Assembly: GCA_022592445.1 (NCBI GenBank)
Contig: JABYQR010000059.1
Span: 1 to 64,000, forward strand
Direction: 5' to 3'
Origin: Cytidiella melzeri
Taxonomy: Eukaryota > Basidiomycota > Agaricomycetes > Polyporales > Irpicaceae
DNA: 64,000 bases
Shown one piece after another: positions 1 through 12,931 of the stretch (its first letter is position 1; every line of letters begins with the position of its first letter). Below the pieces are notes generated by a model. The model saw only the letters and a list, made by a program, of their open reading frames with translations. It did not search any database and had not been told where the DNA came from. The position numbers and the translations under genes are program-made.

Positions 1-438
1 GAGATCAGGCGAGACAAGACGCAATGAATAAATCATCGTTGTCATTGTGTGGTAGACGACGACGACTTGTTCGCTGTTTTCACGCCTGTCGAGCTCAAGG
101 TTGATCAGCGCCTTGAACAAAGTGACGGCGGTCTAAGACACGAATTCATCAACATAACGCGAGCATCCAAACGCGAGTAGAGACCCCGTACCTTTGCCAT
201 GGGATTCAGCTCAGCAGCGCCTTCGAGCACCGAAACGACTTGTTGTACGTTGGCGAGAATCTTCCTCGCGCGATCCTTGGTCGCCTTCTTGTTTTTTCCG
301 CCTACAGCGCCATGATGGGGTTTAAGAGTGACAATCAACTGAAAGAAGCAAAGACGTACTCTGAGCCTTTGCCTCATCGGAAACGAGGGAGTCGCTACGC
401 TTGAGAGCGTCTTCTGCACGTTGAATCTTGCCTTCCAT
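1..438 (-). CDS. STAND/NACHT-type protein, N-terminal part (truncated by window edge)
   Basis: Only the first ~107 residues lie in the window; the gene continues beyond position 1. ATG at 438; exons 360-438, 192-301 and 132 to the edge, joined by GT-AG introns of 58 and 59 bp with consistent phases. The predicted protein is helical: EDALKRSDSLVSDEAKAQ, a basic stretch GKNKKATKDRARKIL, then VTLFKALINLELDRRENSEQ followed by VVVVYHTMTTMIYSL. The pattern (FKAL..LEL.RREN..., then a hydrophobic helix) resembles the N-terminal helical module in front of NACHT/STAND NTPases and related repeat proteins of Agaricomycetes, which act in non-self recognition and regulated cell death. The NTPase and repeat region would lie outside the window, so the assignment rests on the N-terminus alone. 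Confidence 0.45.
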
Positions 439-1680
439 GGTGAGGTGAGGTGAGGATGCTTGAGTGGCATCGTCCTAAACTAGCGATACTTATATGGTAT
501 GCTCACTATCCTGAGAAACGCGCAGGGGAGTAGAATCGCGCCGCGGGAACAATCACATCTGTCTGTGCGTTGACAGCTGCGCACTCCGAGAAGCACGTAA
601 CGCCTAAGCAGACTGAATCCCAAAGTTGTAGAGGTCGCTTGTGGAGGTTGCTGATAGATGCGTCACGTAATGCAACGTACTCAAGAATGAACACTCACTG
701 ATATACCCAAAGCCTGTTCTGTGCGGCGGACGTGGAGAAGCGACCCGCTCATGTAAAGTGAGGTAGATGACAGGCACACTGGCAGCCACCTAGATGGGTC
801 GGCATAACGCGTTCTATCGTTTGTTACTTGATGCTTCCGCTTTTTGGGCCAAGCGGCGCTGGAGGAAAGGTTCGGGAGCACTGGCCACCTAACCGTGAAT
901 ATGTATTCATGTGTCTCCATGTCACGATGATCACGGCGACAGGTACCATCCACTCGCCAACATTCTTGACAAGGTTCTCTTGCATTACATCTAGCGCAGC
1001 AACAGGAAAGATCAGGGGCAGTGTTGATTCGAATACGAATGGTTTTGCAGCGAGGACAGCTCAGCGTACTGATATGATTTGGAGTTCAAGATACTAGTGA
1101 CTGGTGTAGTTGACAACAATGGGTTAGTTATACGTCCCCATCTTCATAAGCGCTCATCTGATGGATGACGTCACACTGCAAAGCTCAGTACACCTCTTTT
1201 GAGAGAAAGACAATGGGTCGACGTTGAACATACAGCATATACTGTATAGCAAAAACCAAGTAGCCGTGTGTATGCACTTGGCCAATTCTGACATTGTTTG
1301 ATGAGGTTGTTGTCCGCAGTTTCACGACGTATCATTGTCACACGTAAAGTATCCTCACCGACCTTGTACTATCATACAGTCCGTTGTTCGTCGCTCATCA
1401 TGCGTTCTATGTATAACGTTGTTGTCAAAATCACGACACACAATGGGCGGTGCGCTCTATGACCAGTACTAACTGTGCTTCTCAAGGGCCAGAACACATC
1501 CCGCACTGGCAGTCATGTACTCTCGCGGCCAATACGTCTGCCGTCACTAAAATGGATCTATCATCTTGTTCTCCCTCTCATCGAAGAGCGCACATCTCCG
1601 ACTCTACACTCACGCGCACACGTAGATATTTCATTGTTAAACGCAAGTGACAAAATCAAAGCAAAGCAAAACCACCCGCG
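439..1680. other. Intergenic, no gene recognised
   Basis: About 1.2 kb between the start of the STAND-type gene and the 3' end of the glucosyltransferase gene. Short open frames occur on both strands, but none has a recognisable motif, good splice structure or a convincing start. It probably holds the promoter of the STAND-type gene and the 3' UTR of the glucosyltransferase gene. Confidence 0.6.
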
Positions 1681-4600
1681 CTACAGCTCATCCTTAGTAT
1701 ACCGCGCAGTAGTACCCCCTTCATCAACTTCCCCTTCCACTCGTTCGAATTCGTCGTTCTCCATCTTACTCCTCGCGGCGCTTCCCACATCAGCAAGTAC
1801 ACTCGCATCGGCGTCCACCATCCCTGACCGAATAATCCCCCTCTCATAAAGCCGATGTGCGAACCTAGCAATCTCAGAGTCGTATTCTTCCCATTCGGGG
1901 ATATGCTTCGCCCGCGCGAGCTTCGGTTCCTTCTAAAAAAAAAAACACGGACACATCAATCACCGCTCCCTCCCTTATACTCCCTCGCACCAAACAATTG
2001 TCACTCACCGTCAATGGATTTTGACACAGGTCAATCGTCTTTGCACGATGAAACCGATCTTTGCTGCCTAGTACACCACAAAAAAAATAGTGAGTGGAAC
2101 TGTAAGAAAAAAAAAACACAAAAAAAATTGAACACATACACCAAGTTTCGCACTGTTACAAACGTGGGGGAAATTTCGTCAGTGATTTGAAGGCGGGGGA
2201 ATAAACGAAGCATTCCAAGCAAGTTAAAATAAACGCACCCAAAGCCAATCTTCAGGTAGCGAGAACTAAGGGTATCATTAGCAGATGAGCTGTAGTACGC
2301 AAGTTTTTTTCTTACTATAGGTACTTCTCTCTGAAGATTGTTAGGTAGGTCTGTTTTTCCACATCTGATCAGTACAACCAGTACAACCAAAGAAGAAAAC
2401 TGGCTCGAAAAAAGCGCACCTTGATCCAAATTCGCAAGAGAGTTGGGGTCCGCCGATAATTGTTGGTAATGACTACGTAGCATGTCCTTTTTAGGTAAGG
2501 TTAGATAAGATGATTTTCAGTCGCGAGTGAAAGAGGACAGTAGTGTGAAGACTCACACCAGCTGCTACCTAAAAAAAAAAAACAAAAAATTAGGATCAAA
2601 GAGCTTGATATGTACATACCGACGAGGGGTGGGGAAAAAAGCATGACACACCTGGCGGAAACGGACCAAATCAACAACGTACAACGCACTAAAAGAAGAA
2701 CGTCAGCTCGTCAGCTTGGTGCATGCTAAAAAAAACGCGCACAACAAACACACACCTAATATGGTACCTCAACCCCCTCAAAAACTCCTTCCAATACCCA
2801 CTCTTCCAAAACCTAAAACCCTCCATCTCGACATTATCGTCTCCCATAGGTGTATACGCGTACGGTGCCCCATGCAAGTCGAGCTCCACAAGTTCCTTGA
2901 GGTCCGCCCGCACGATTTGGTCCGCGTCTACGAATACGACTTTTTGCAAGTCCATGGGGAAGAGCACGTCGAGGAACAAGATCTTGTACGCCCAGATTAT
3001 ACGTTGTTTTTCCTTTTGCGCGCGCAGCCACGAAGGCCACTTGTATGTGACGAGCTCGTATTTGAAGTTGTAGGCTTCGGCAAAGTGGGGTATGAATTCC
3101 TGTTTGGTTTGTGGAGTTGGGTTTCAGTGATTGGAAAAAAGAAAGAAAAAGCGGTAGCTGAAAAAAACATACGAGGAACGACGGGGAAAGGAAATTCTCT
3201 ATGAACCAGAACTTGACGGTGCTCTTGGTGTTGCGCAAGACACTGAGGATCATGATCGATGCGAATCGCTGCAAGGAAAACGGGTGAGGTGAGGTTTGAG
3301 TACTCCTGCATGGCCATCACACACTTCATACAACAGCCCGGACGCAACGGTAAAAATGTTGATCTCGGCCTGTTCATCGGAGCCAACTTCCACACCACCC
3401 TGGCCGCCATCTTCTTTCGTCCCAAACAGCGAAATGACACTACCGAAAGCGTTAAGCGTTAAAAAAACACACACGTCGCGCACACACATCTCATGAGGGT
3501 GCAGTAAACTCACCCGAGCTTCACTTTTTCCATAAAACTCACTTGGTGGTGTCCGCCCGTTGGCGGCTTCGCCGTGGCAAGAACGTCGACTCCCTCCATC
3601 CCTGGTAACCGCGCCGTCCGAGGATACAAAGTCAATCCCGCAAAGCTCATCAGAGTAATCTCGTTCCCAGCTTCCTCTACAGACGGTGAATGCCATCCTT
3701 CGGTACCTGCGCTCGAAAGGCGAAAAATGTCTCGTCCACGACCTGGACGTATCTCGAACTGGTATACACCTGGTTTGGCGCGGAACTGGTGATAACCGAG
3801 GTTGGCCACAACGAGAGTATCCGCTACAGGAGTAGAGTTGCTTGTGACGAGCTGCAGCTGGAGGCCTCTAGGGGGTTGGAGGAGCTGTTCTTCTCGCGCG
3901 TGTCCTTCGATGACAAGATAGTCGAGGCTGAAGCTGGCATGTACACCATGAGCGCGCTCGGAGGCTGTCAGGGTGTTAAGAAGGATGTTGTCCAGGTCAT
4001 GAGATGCTTCACGGGGCCGTACATGCCATGACTGGACGACGTCCATCGCCAGGGTATAGATTGGTTCCTGCGGCAAATCGTGGAACGACACTGCAGATGT
4101 TATCTCCTCTCTGAGTTAAACCTGTCAGCAGCCCAACCGTATGACGACAGAGACAAGACGAACCCTTGATCATCAAACTCCGGTACGGCTTGGAGATTAT
4201 AGCGATAGAAACGCTTCAGCGGTAGCTACAGCAGGTTCAGCTCCTAGCCAAGATGTCGCCAAAGAATCTATAATACGCACATCCTTGTATCGAGGCGGGT
4301 TGATATGAAGTTCCACAAAGACTCCTGGACTGCTGATTAGCCACTACGACGATCGCGGAGTCAGTATATACCCAAGACACGAGTCGATCCACCGACCTGG
4401 AGCAAAGCCGACCATTTTTGCGCAGCTTCACTAAGAGGGTCGAGAAGAATGCCGAACTGGAACGGAGCCGTCGAGTTATCGCCATACACAAATTTTCTGC
4501 GGAGAGGTCAGCAATCTCTTCCGCAGTATTTGGTCTTTGACGTGGAAAGAGCTCACGTATAATCGCCTGCAAGGAGTTCGTAATTGCGACGACGTGGTCG

Positions 4601-7600
4601 GATAGGAGCGTTGAAGAGCCCAACTTCACTGGGGTCAGGCAGGTGGATAGAGGAGATGAGCGACGAGGCCATAGCAACGAGACCGTTGTACGCATTCCTG
4701 TTGTGTGAATCAATGAGTTCGGTGGTGTGATAAAACCCAAGTGAAAGCTCACTGGTTATAATCGTCAGTCAGTGCCATGACCTCAATCAAGGCGTCTACA
4801 ACGGGACCTATATGTTTGCGGGTCTCATATTGGATGAGGTCTTTCAGATCCTCGGCAACAAATTCTCCTCCAGCAAATGGTCCGATCACCTGGCGTATGA
4901 GAGTAAGCCTTGGATCGTAAAGTTTCGTAACGCAAACTTACACGCCCATTGACGACTACCGCCTGCTGTCCTGGAGATAGCTTGAGAAGTTCTACGATGA
5001 CTCTTGAGGAGCGCATGAACTGCTTGTAAGTCGCGTCGCCCTCGCCCGCAAACTCCTGATCTCCGAGTATGTCGCTCAACGCCGTATCCAACGTCAACAC
5101 GGCTTGTTCCTTGTCCCCCGGCGACTCTACGCTACCAGTTCCCAGGGCATTGAGCAATTGCTCAGGCGTCACCGTCTTCAGTTTCGCCGCCGAGATGAGA
5201 CGAGAGAGGACAGTGGACAACGATAGCTCCGTAACAGGAGAACTAGCAACAGGATTATGCACAAACGTATATCTTGCGCCGCTGCCTGCATCCTGGAGAT
5301 ATCAAGTCAGGAGAGGCCATAATCAAGCAAAGAATCACATACCATAGACTGCAGTACCTCTTTAACGAGAGCAAGCCCGTCCTCGCTGTCGAGATCAGCA
5401 ATCACAAGGGTAGTGGCGTTTAACCTCTGGGACTCAGCTAAGGCAGGTACATCAGCACATATCGAGCACAAGACTGTCAGGGTCTAACTGGAAACTCACG
5501 AGGATGCAAGAATGAACCAGACGAGAACGGGAACTGGGACTTTTCCACGAGATCCATCAGGTTCACGATCTTCAAATCCCCAGTGGCCCCAGAAGTTGTA
5601 GACGGGAAAATGTACTTGTTTCTCCGCTTGCTCGAGCTAGGGAGATCGTAGAAATACGTGGACATCCTGCCACTATCGTCATCGCTAAGTTCGCCCAGGT
5701 AAACCTAACGCAAGGCAATGTGAGCTTGACATTCGCATCAACACAGCGCGACAATCTGTACCTTTTCTTGCAGATGCAGCAACTGCTGGCCAGCTTCCAC
5801 CTGCATGTTTCTTAGGAATTCCTGCAGAAGGGGGTGTTCATTCCAAGTACACCGATACGCACGACGAACCACTTACATCATTCAAATCAAAGTGCTTGCC
5901 GTTAACGAACGCGTGGCCTTGAGGCGCAGACTGGAGATCAGCACCCAACCTGCGTGCGTATTGTCTCAGTTTCTCAATAGCATCGTCGCCCTCTCCAGCA
6001 CCTGCAGACGGGTTGATGATAGAATCGAGGTCCACATCCTCTTCTCGCTCTGCCATCATCGCTTTGAACGTAGACCTGACGATTTTCCAGTCCACGTTGT
6101 ACGTCAAGGCCTCTACCGGCAAATGGGCTTGAGAAATCTAGGGTCACAGAGTTCAAGTCCCATTTTGTAGTATGGAAAGGAGGCAACACGATGCGACTCA
6201 CCTGGGACAAGAAACCCATCGTCTTCGCACGACCGACATGCTCAATCAGCCAGTAAAACAGCCTGGCCATTTGAGTCCCTTCGCAACAATGAGAATCAAG
6301 CATGTACCGGTAAAAAAATCGATGCTCACCGTGCTCGGTTTCCACCAGCGGAACGACTCCGAATCGGTACGGAAAGCCACGGTTGATGACCATATTCACG
6401 GATTCAGAAATAAAACTGACGGAGCTCGATTGCGAGAAATCGACGGCGAGAACGACATTGAACAGGTTCAGTTTGACGTTCGGGAGTTGTCCGGGATACA
6501 TGGGAGCTAACAGCTAAATCCGGGGGCGTAAGCTACCTAGGGAAAAAAAGTAGAGAATAAATAACTATAGTCTCTTACCATATTGATCGCCGGATTCCAC
6601 CGTTGGTATCTGAGCCATATGTCAGCGTATCGGTGAACAGACGTATGAGATACACGAACCGTTTATCGGACGTGATATCATTCCACCACATGATGACACC
6701 TTCGCCCTCTGGACGATCACTGGCATCGCAAATCCCGTCAAGGACTCCAGAATCACTCTGAGCAACTCCGATGGCTCTGTGTGTTAGCAGCTCGATCGCT
6801 TGCCCGGCTGAGAGACCGAGAGCTTCAGTCGCACGCATCACATTGCGCTCTTTCTTCATAAGACGCAGGAGGCTACACAAACTGTCAGAGCACCTCCAAC
6901 AATAGAGGATGATACACGTACGAAAACGCGTTCATATCTGTCTCAGGCACAACCATGCCATTCAACCACACCATATTGACCCCTGGCTGAGCTTTGGCAT
7001 GGTTGCTCTGGATTTCCTCCTCCAACTCTGGATCAACAGTCACTCGCCGAGCGACGGCTGACGCGTACTTTGGGAAATTCTGACTGATCTGCAGCAGAGT
7101 CGCGAGAGCGTCCTCCGAGTCATACAGCAATTGTGCGGCTTGGAAGCCGATCTGCAGGAGCTCGTGTTCCGAAAGAGCGGCGCTGTAGTCGACGTCGGTG
7201 TTTTCTGGGTATTGTTGCACCAGAGCGGCGATGGAGTCCGTCTCGGTCGCAGCTTCCGATGCAGCTTCCTCTTTAGAGGAGTCCGAGCTGCTGCCTATAT
7301 CACACATACACATTAAGTCTAGCAAGTGCATTTGGAAACTGTCCGTTGCATGTCACGAACCTAGTATACGGTCGTCCAAAGCGAGGTACTCCATCTTTTT
7401 CAAGTCGAGAGCGACCCCGTAGCCAGACAGGTACGCCAAAGCCGAAGAAGACTCTTGATGCGACGGGTGAGGTGCATGTCGAAAGACGTATTCTACATGG
7501 GGCGACGGTCCTCTCGAAGCTTTCCACAGCGGTTCGTGCAACTCTCTAAAGTTCTTTGAAAAAACGGAACCATACAGGATTGCAGTCCTTGGTGGTCGTT

Positions 7601-8367
7601 CGACGCCGAGGGCGTGGGCAGGCATGACATGGTCGAACGGAAGGAGCCGCGGGGCTATTGAAGTCCTATAACCAACAAAGTGAATTCCTCCTCTACCAAC
7701 CAGAACACCAAAAAAAAAGAATAATCTCGCACGCACCCATTGACGTCCACCGGCTGCGTCCCCCCAATCATATCCACCTCCACCAGCAACCTCAAACTCT
7801 CCCCATCGCAAACCACCTTCCCATACCAATCCACCCACGACCCCCCACCACTCTCCCCATCGCCACACTCCCTCGCCGCCCTCCCCGCTTCCCTATCCCC
7901 ATAATACTGATAAGCAGCCTCGATCCTGGGCAACGCAGAATGCAACGCCAAATTCATATCCACCTCCGCAAGCGCACCCGTCTCCCACACCAACCCAAGT
8001 TGCAACGCCGTCCACACACAAATCCCGTACACCTCCTTTGGTGTATCCGAAGCTTTGACCACTCGGTGCTGTGCCTGCGTCGGGTCCGTCAGCGCGTCCA
8101 AGAGCTTAAAGAAGGAGTGGGAGTGGGAGTCTGATTCTGAAGCGATCGTTTCTCTGGGAACCAGGCATGAGTAAAGGGTTGTAAATCCATTAGATAGAGC
8201 ACATGGGGGAAAAAAAAAAACACGTACAGTACTTCCGCGAAATAAGGCGGTCGAGCCCAAGACGTCCGTAACTCGACACGTACAGGTGGACTCCGAGTCG
8301 CTGCCGCTCCAGCAACAACAACAACAGCCAGTCCGACAAGACCCCAACACCACTTGAAGTTGTTCAT
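1681..8367 (-). CDS. UDP-glucose:glycoprotein glucosyltransferase (UGGT)
   Basis: ER-lumenal folding sensor that re-glucosylates N-glycans on misfolded glycoproteins. ATG at 8367 starts a signal peptide (hydrophobic [16 protein letters not shown]), then [19 protein letters not shown], typical of UGGT N-termini. The long middle part carries the thioredoxin-like/beta-sandwich region, including [12 protein letters not shown] and a [16 protein letters not shown] segment. The C-terminal GT24 domain is unmistakable: [32 protein letters not shown], then [20 protein letters not shown] with the DxD metal/UDP-Glc motif, and [16 protein letters not shown]. The protein ends TKDEL with stop at 1681-1683, an ER-retrieval signal. 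The gene is split by many short introns; the first joins EVL to [11 protein letters not shown] across 8.1-8.2 kb. No frame break was seen in the conserved segments checked. It is divergent from its upstream space and unrelated to the ATPase gene beside it. Confidence 0.95.
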
Positions 8368-9368
8368 GATGGGTGCCAGTGTTCAACAAATCCACCCTTC
8401 TTCTTCTTGGGAGTGGGTGCGCAGTTCGTAAAGCAGTGGCAGTGGAAAAAAGTCCTGTCAGCCAGCCAGCGTGAGCTACAGTTATTGGACGTCCAAATTG
8501 TCGGTCCCTGGCAATCCGTCGCGCTCAGCTGTTCTTGCCACGTCAGTCCCGACGTGTACGTGTACACTAACTATTTCGTCAATGAGTATCATATCTTTGG
8601 TTTGGGCGTACAACTCACAAAGTACCTCACACGGGCAAATATACGTCGTTCCGTTCTTTACGTGGGTTGCGCCGTGCGGTTGAGGAGCTCAGACGGTCAC
8701 CATGAACCGGCGCCACGCCACCGGCAACTTTAATACATCTAAATCATCGTCCAAGGTGTAACTTGACAACTTTCTCACTGGCACACGTTTACTTCAAAGT
8801 GAGGAAATCTATGTAGGTTGCATTTTTTCCGCTTCGTATCATGTAAAAGAACTATGTCAAAGAAAGTCACAGTCAAAACGGCATTAGAAGAAGATACATA
8901 CAGTCCTACGTACGGGGATCACCAAAGTTCAAAGGGGGGGACCGTACCGTAACGGATCAAGTATATATCAACAAACACGTAAAAAAGCGTCGAATGTCAT
9001 GGGTACACAGCAAAAAGAAATTATCAACTACGTCGCAGTCATCGTTCAAAACAGGACCGAGCAGTAAGAACCCCCCACAAAACTCTTCAAGCACCAATCC
9101 GCGCGAGGCAAAAAAGTAGGAAACCAAAACGAACATAAGCGACGCGTCACACACACCCACTTAGCCATCGACGAGGGCGAATATAGTAGTGATGGGGATA
9201 AAAATCAGGTAGTATTAATGTAGACTCGATGGACACCAATGTAAATGGGATAATGCTGCGTCGACGTTCGGTCGGGTATAGATGCCATGGAAAATACGGG
9301 AAGGATAGGTACAGGTAGGTCTTGTGTATGATGCTTGGAATTCTATGATTCATGAGGGGGAAACACGT
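8368..9368. other. Intergenic between UGGT start and ATPase end
   Basis: About 1 kb. The low-coordinate side must contain the UGGT promoter and 5' UTR (minus strand). The high-coordinate side must contain the 3' UTR of the H+-ATPase. Short A- and G-rich runs are present. No open frame with recognisable protein content and no RNA gene was seen. Confidence 0.6.
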
Positions 9369-12300
9369 CTATGCGGTCGGTCGCGAGGGGTTGCGCGCGA
9401 GCACGGCGCCCGTCTGCGCAGCCTGGATACTCGAGAAGCGACGAAGCTCCTCGGGCTTGACCGACACCTTTTGCCTGAAGCCAACCTTGTGGGCAGCACG
9501 GCGGAGGAACGAGACACGGTTGGAGTAGAGCGACTCGTGGATGGATGCAGCACGGGACTGAGTGCGTGTGATAGGGACGCCGCTGGCAGACTGACTGGTC
9601 TCCTTGCGAAGCGAAGCCTCGTGACGCTCACGGAGGTACTTGATGACAGTGGCCTTCATGGCGAATTTGATCAAGTCCATCGGCAAGAACCAGACAATGT
9701 CCTACGGCATTCCATTAGCATTGCGTTCGTCACAGCTCAAAACTCGAACGACTTACCCAAATCCAGACAATACCAATCCAACCACCCTCAACAGCCTCAA
9801 TATCAGTGAAGCCCCAGTTACCGTAAGCGGCAATGATAGACGACACGAGCTGAGCGAGACAGAACGCGCAGAACAACGCAACCGAAGGACGCTCCATGAA
9901 GAAGAAGCCGTGCGAACGAGTGATGAAGATGAGAGCCTGAGAGATGATGGCCACTTGCAAGTAGACAACCATGTGGAGCTTGGGGTCGTTGTGGTTGCCC
10001 GCAGCAGTATGTGCACCGCCAGAGAAGGTGACGCCGAATGCGCGGTGGAACCAATCGGTCCTGATGGCGACAGCAACAAGGGCGATACTGTTATGAAGCA
10101 CGGTAAAAATAGGTGACAGGTAAAAAGTGAACAAAAGACTTACGTGGAGAGGGTGAGGTAGAAGCCGTAAGCGATGGCGTACGCGAAGATCTCGGCCAAG
10201 TTCCAACTGTCCGGCGTCGACGATGGCAAGACACGGTCAACGGAGAGTGTCATGATAGTACCGTCGTTGAGAAGGGCGATGACCAGGACCATGAAAGGCG
10301 GGAAGTCAAACTTGAAGGCAAAGGCGAGAATGGAGAAGCAGACGACGATACGGATGGTGACAGCACAGGCATAAATCGAGTAGTTACGCATGCGCTGGAA
10401 GATGACACGAGAACCGCGGATGGCGTGGACGATGGTAGAAAGACCAGGCTCAGTCAGGACGATGTCAGCAGCACCGCGAGCAGCGTCAGTGGCACCCTCG
10501 ACAGCAATACCGACGTTGGCGCGAGACAGAGCGGGAGCATCGTTCGCACCGTCACCAGTCATGGCACACAAGTGACCAAGACCTTGCAGACGCTTGACAA
10601 TCTCGTACTTGTGCTCAGGGAAGACGCCGGCGAAACCATCTGCGTCAAGGATCATCTCGTCGAGAGTGTTGAAGCGACCACCGGGTTGAGGTCCGTCCTT
10701 GAGCACCTTGGCGGGGTACATGTGGTCACCGAGTCCAAGACGACGACCAGTCTCCTTTGCAATTGCGAGCTGATCACCGGTAACCATCTTGACGCGGACA
10801 CCGAGAAGGATAGCGTCGTCGATGGTCTGCTTGGTATCGTCACGAGGGGGATCGAAGATGGACAGTAAACCGACGAGTTCGAAGCCATTGCCCTCAGCCT
10901 CGAAGTCATCGCCATCGACCTCTTCGTAAGCGACAGCGAGAGCACGGAGACCACGGGAAGCGAATTCCTCAACATCAGCCTCAAGACGATTTTCGAGCTC
11001 CTCAGTCTTGTTGCGCGTGCAGAGTTCAATGATGATACCCGTCATGCCCTTCGTAACACGCTTCAGCTTGCCGGTAGACTCCTCGCGGTAGGTAATCTCG
11101 GTACGCTTGTCGACAGGGTTGAACGGCTTGAAGTCGAGCAGCTTGATGCCAGCGCGAGCGCGCGAAGGGTCGCCGATGGTGCCAACGACACAGGCGTCGA
11201 TGGCGTCCTGGTTCTCGGTACGGGAAGCGTAGGCGGCGAGCAGGATGACGTCGTCGGGAGAGAACGAAGAATAAGTCTTCAGCGTCGTCTTGTCGATGGT
11301 GAGCTTGTTGGTGGTGAGAGTACCGGTCTTGTCAGAGCAGAGGATGGTGACAGCAGCCAATTCCTCAATGGCAGTGATACGCGTGACAATGGCCTTGTAC
11401 TTGGCAAGCTGCTGGGCACCGACGGCGAGCGTGACGGACAAGACAGTGGGCATGGCGATAGGAATACCACCGATCAAGAGGACAAGAATGTCGTTGATAC
11501 CGCGGCGGTAGTGGTAGCGGAAGCCAGCGTACAAGCAGAAAATCTCGGCGATGATGAAGATGCCAATGACGACCAAGCAGAACGAACCAATCTGCGCGAG
11601 AATCTTTTGCAAATGACCGGTAGTGTCGTCGTCCTGACCGACGAGGGAAGCAGCACGACCAAAGAAAGTGTTGGCACCGGTAGAAATGACCACACCTTCG
11701 GCTTCACCCTGTTTGCAAGTGGAACCGCTGAAAACAACGCTGTCAGCACGTAGGACAGAATAAGCTACAGCAGGGATTACTCACGAGAAGCACTGGTCGC
11801 CGAGCTTTTTACTCTGAGGGAGGGACTCTCCCGTGAGAGCGGCCTGATCGATAGAGACGTTGATGGCTTCAACGAGACGACAGTCGGCGGGAACGATGTC
11901 ACCAATTTTGAAAGAGATGATGTCACCGGGGACGACTTCAGCAGAGTCAATTTCCTTCCAGGTGCCGTCACGCTTGACCTTGGCCTTGGGTGCGAGTGAA
12001 TCCATCAAGGCCTTGACGGCGTTACCGGCATTCCTCTCTTCGTAGAAACCGATGGCGGAGTTGATGAGCAGCAGGAGAACGATACCGATGAAATCCTCCC
12101 AATCGGGAGGCATACCCTCGCCGTTGGAGAGAACGATGGCGACAAGGGCAGCGGCCTCCATCACCCACGAGAGCGGGTTCCACATGAAGCCGAGGAACTG
12201 AATAAGATGAGTGCGTCAGTAGACGCGCTATACTTAGCACGCGGCTGACGTCAAAGCGTCAGCTCGCACGCGGGGAGAGCGGCATACCTGGAGGAAAGGG

Positions 12301-12714
12301 TTCTGCTCCTCAGATTCCAGCCTGTTTGGACCGAATAATTCAAGACGACGAGTAGCCTCTGCAGAGTCAAGACCACCGTCCGTGCACTGCAGAAGCTTGA
12401 AGACGTCGTCGACGACGATAGTCTCCAGATCGACCTTGTCCTTATCGTACAAGTCCTCAGCGCGAAGTTGGATTTGAGACATGTCAACTTTCGCGTCTGG
12501 TTGAAATGCAGGATATCAGTGCCTCTGAGGGACGGAATGAGCAAAGGATGGCAAACTGACGAGTCGCTTTTGTCTCTTCATGACCGAAATCCTTGTATTC
12601 CCTCTTCTTCTTCTCTGGTTCAGCGTCCGGGGTATCAGCCTCGGTGGCAGGGGGCTGTTCTTTGGTGGGCTCTGCCTCGGGAGGAGGAGGAGCCTTCTCG
12701 TTGGAGTCAGACAT
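9369..12714 (-). CDS. pma1: Plasma-membrane H+-ATPase (P-type, type IIIA)
   Basis: Proton pump that builds the membrane potential and controls cytosolic pH. Six exons (12561-12714, 12288-12496, 11785-12197, 10144-11727, 9757-10087, 9369-9701) join in phase to 1007 residues. The acidic/proline-rich N-terminus is followed by [39 protein letters not shown] (transmembrane helices 1-2), the TGES actuator loop ([12 protein letters not shown]), the phosphorylation motif [13 protein letters not shown], the hinge [20 protein letters not shown], and the C-terminal helices ([32 protein letters not shown]). The tail, with [15 protein letters not shown], is the regulatory autoinhibitory domain and contains serines that could be phosphorylated. 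Length and motif order match fungal Pma1. The coding sequence strongly prefers C-ending codons, as expected of a very highly expressed gene. All five introns are 55-90 bp with GT-AG ends. Confidence 0.97.
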
Positions 12715-12925
12715 TGCGAGCGGAAAAGGGTGGACTTTGGGGGAATGAGGAGTGGGACGACGATGGACGAGTATTTAAAGGAGGATATTAGAGCCGCCTC
12801 GGAGGGCTTAGCGGTGGGCGAGTTTTGCTCTAGACGAGCGGAGGGCGAGAGAGTTGCAGCAGAGCAGAGGAAATGGAGGGAGGGAGAAGGACGAGGAGAA
12901 GAGGGATTGTGTCGAAATCGCCCGG

Positions 12926-12931
12926 TTTATA
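12926..12931 (-). promoter_or_regulatory. Possible TATA box of the H+-ATPase gene
   Basis: On the minus strand this reads TATAAA inside AATATAAACC, about 210 bp upstream of the ATPase start codon, in a C/T-rich stretch of the kind found before strongly expressed fungal genes. A second A/T-rich site (TTTAAATA, near 12772-12779) lies about 60 bp from the ATG and is an alternative. No transcript data are available here. Confidence 0.3.

Noticed and set aside
2716..3204. Plus-strand frames over the UGGT catalytic region
   Set aside because: Antisense shadows of the conserved GT24 domain on the minus strand.
9640..11511. Plus-strand frames over the H+-ATPase
   Set aside because: Shadows caused by the strong C-ending codon bias of the ATPase gene.
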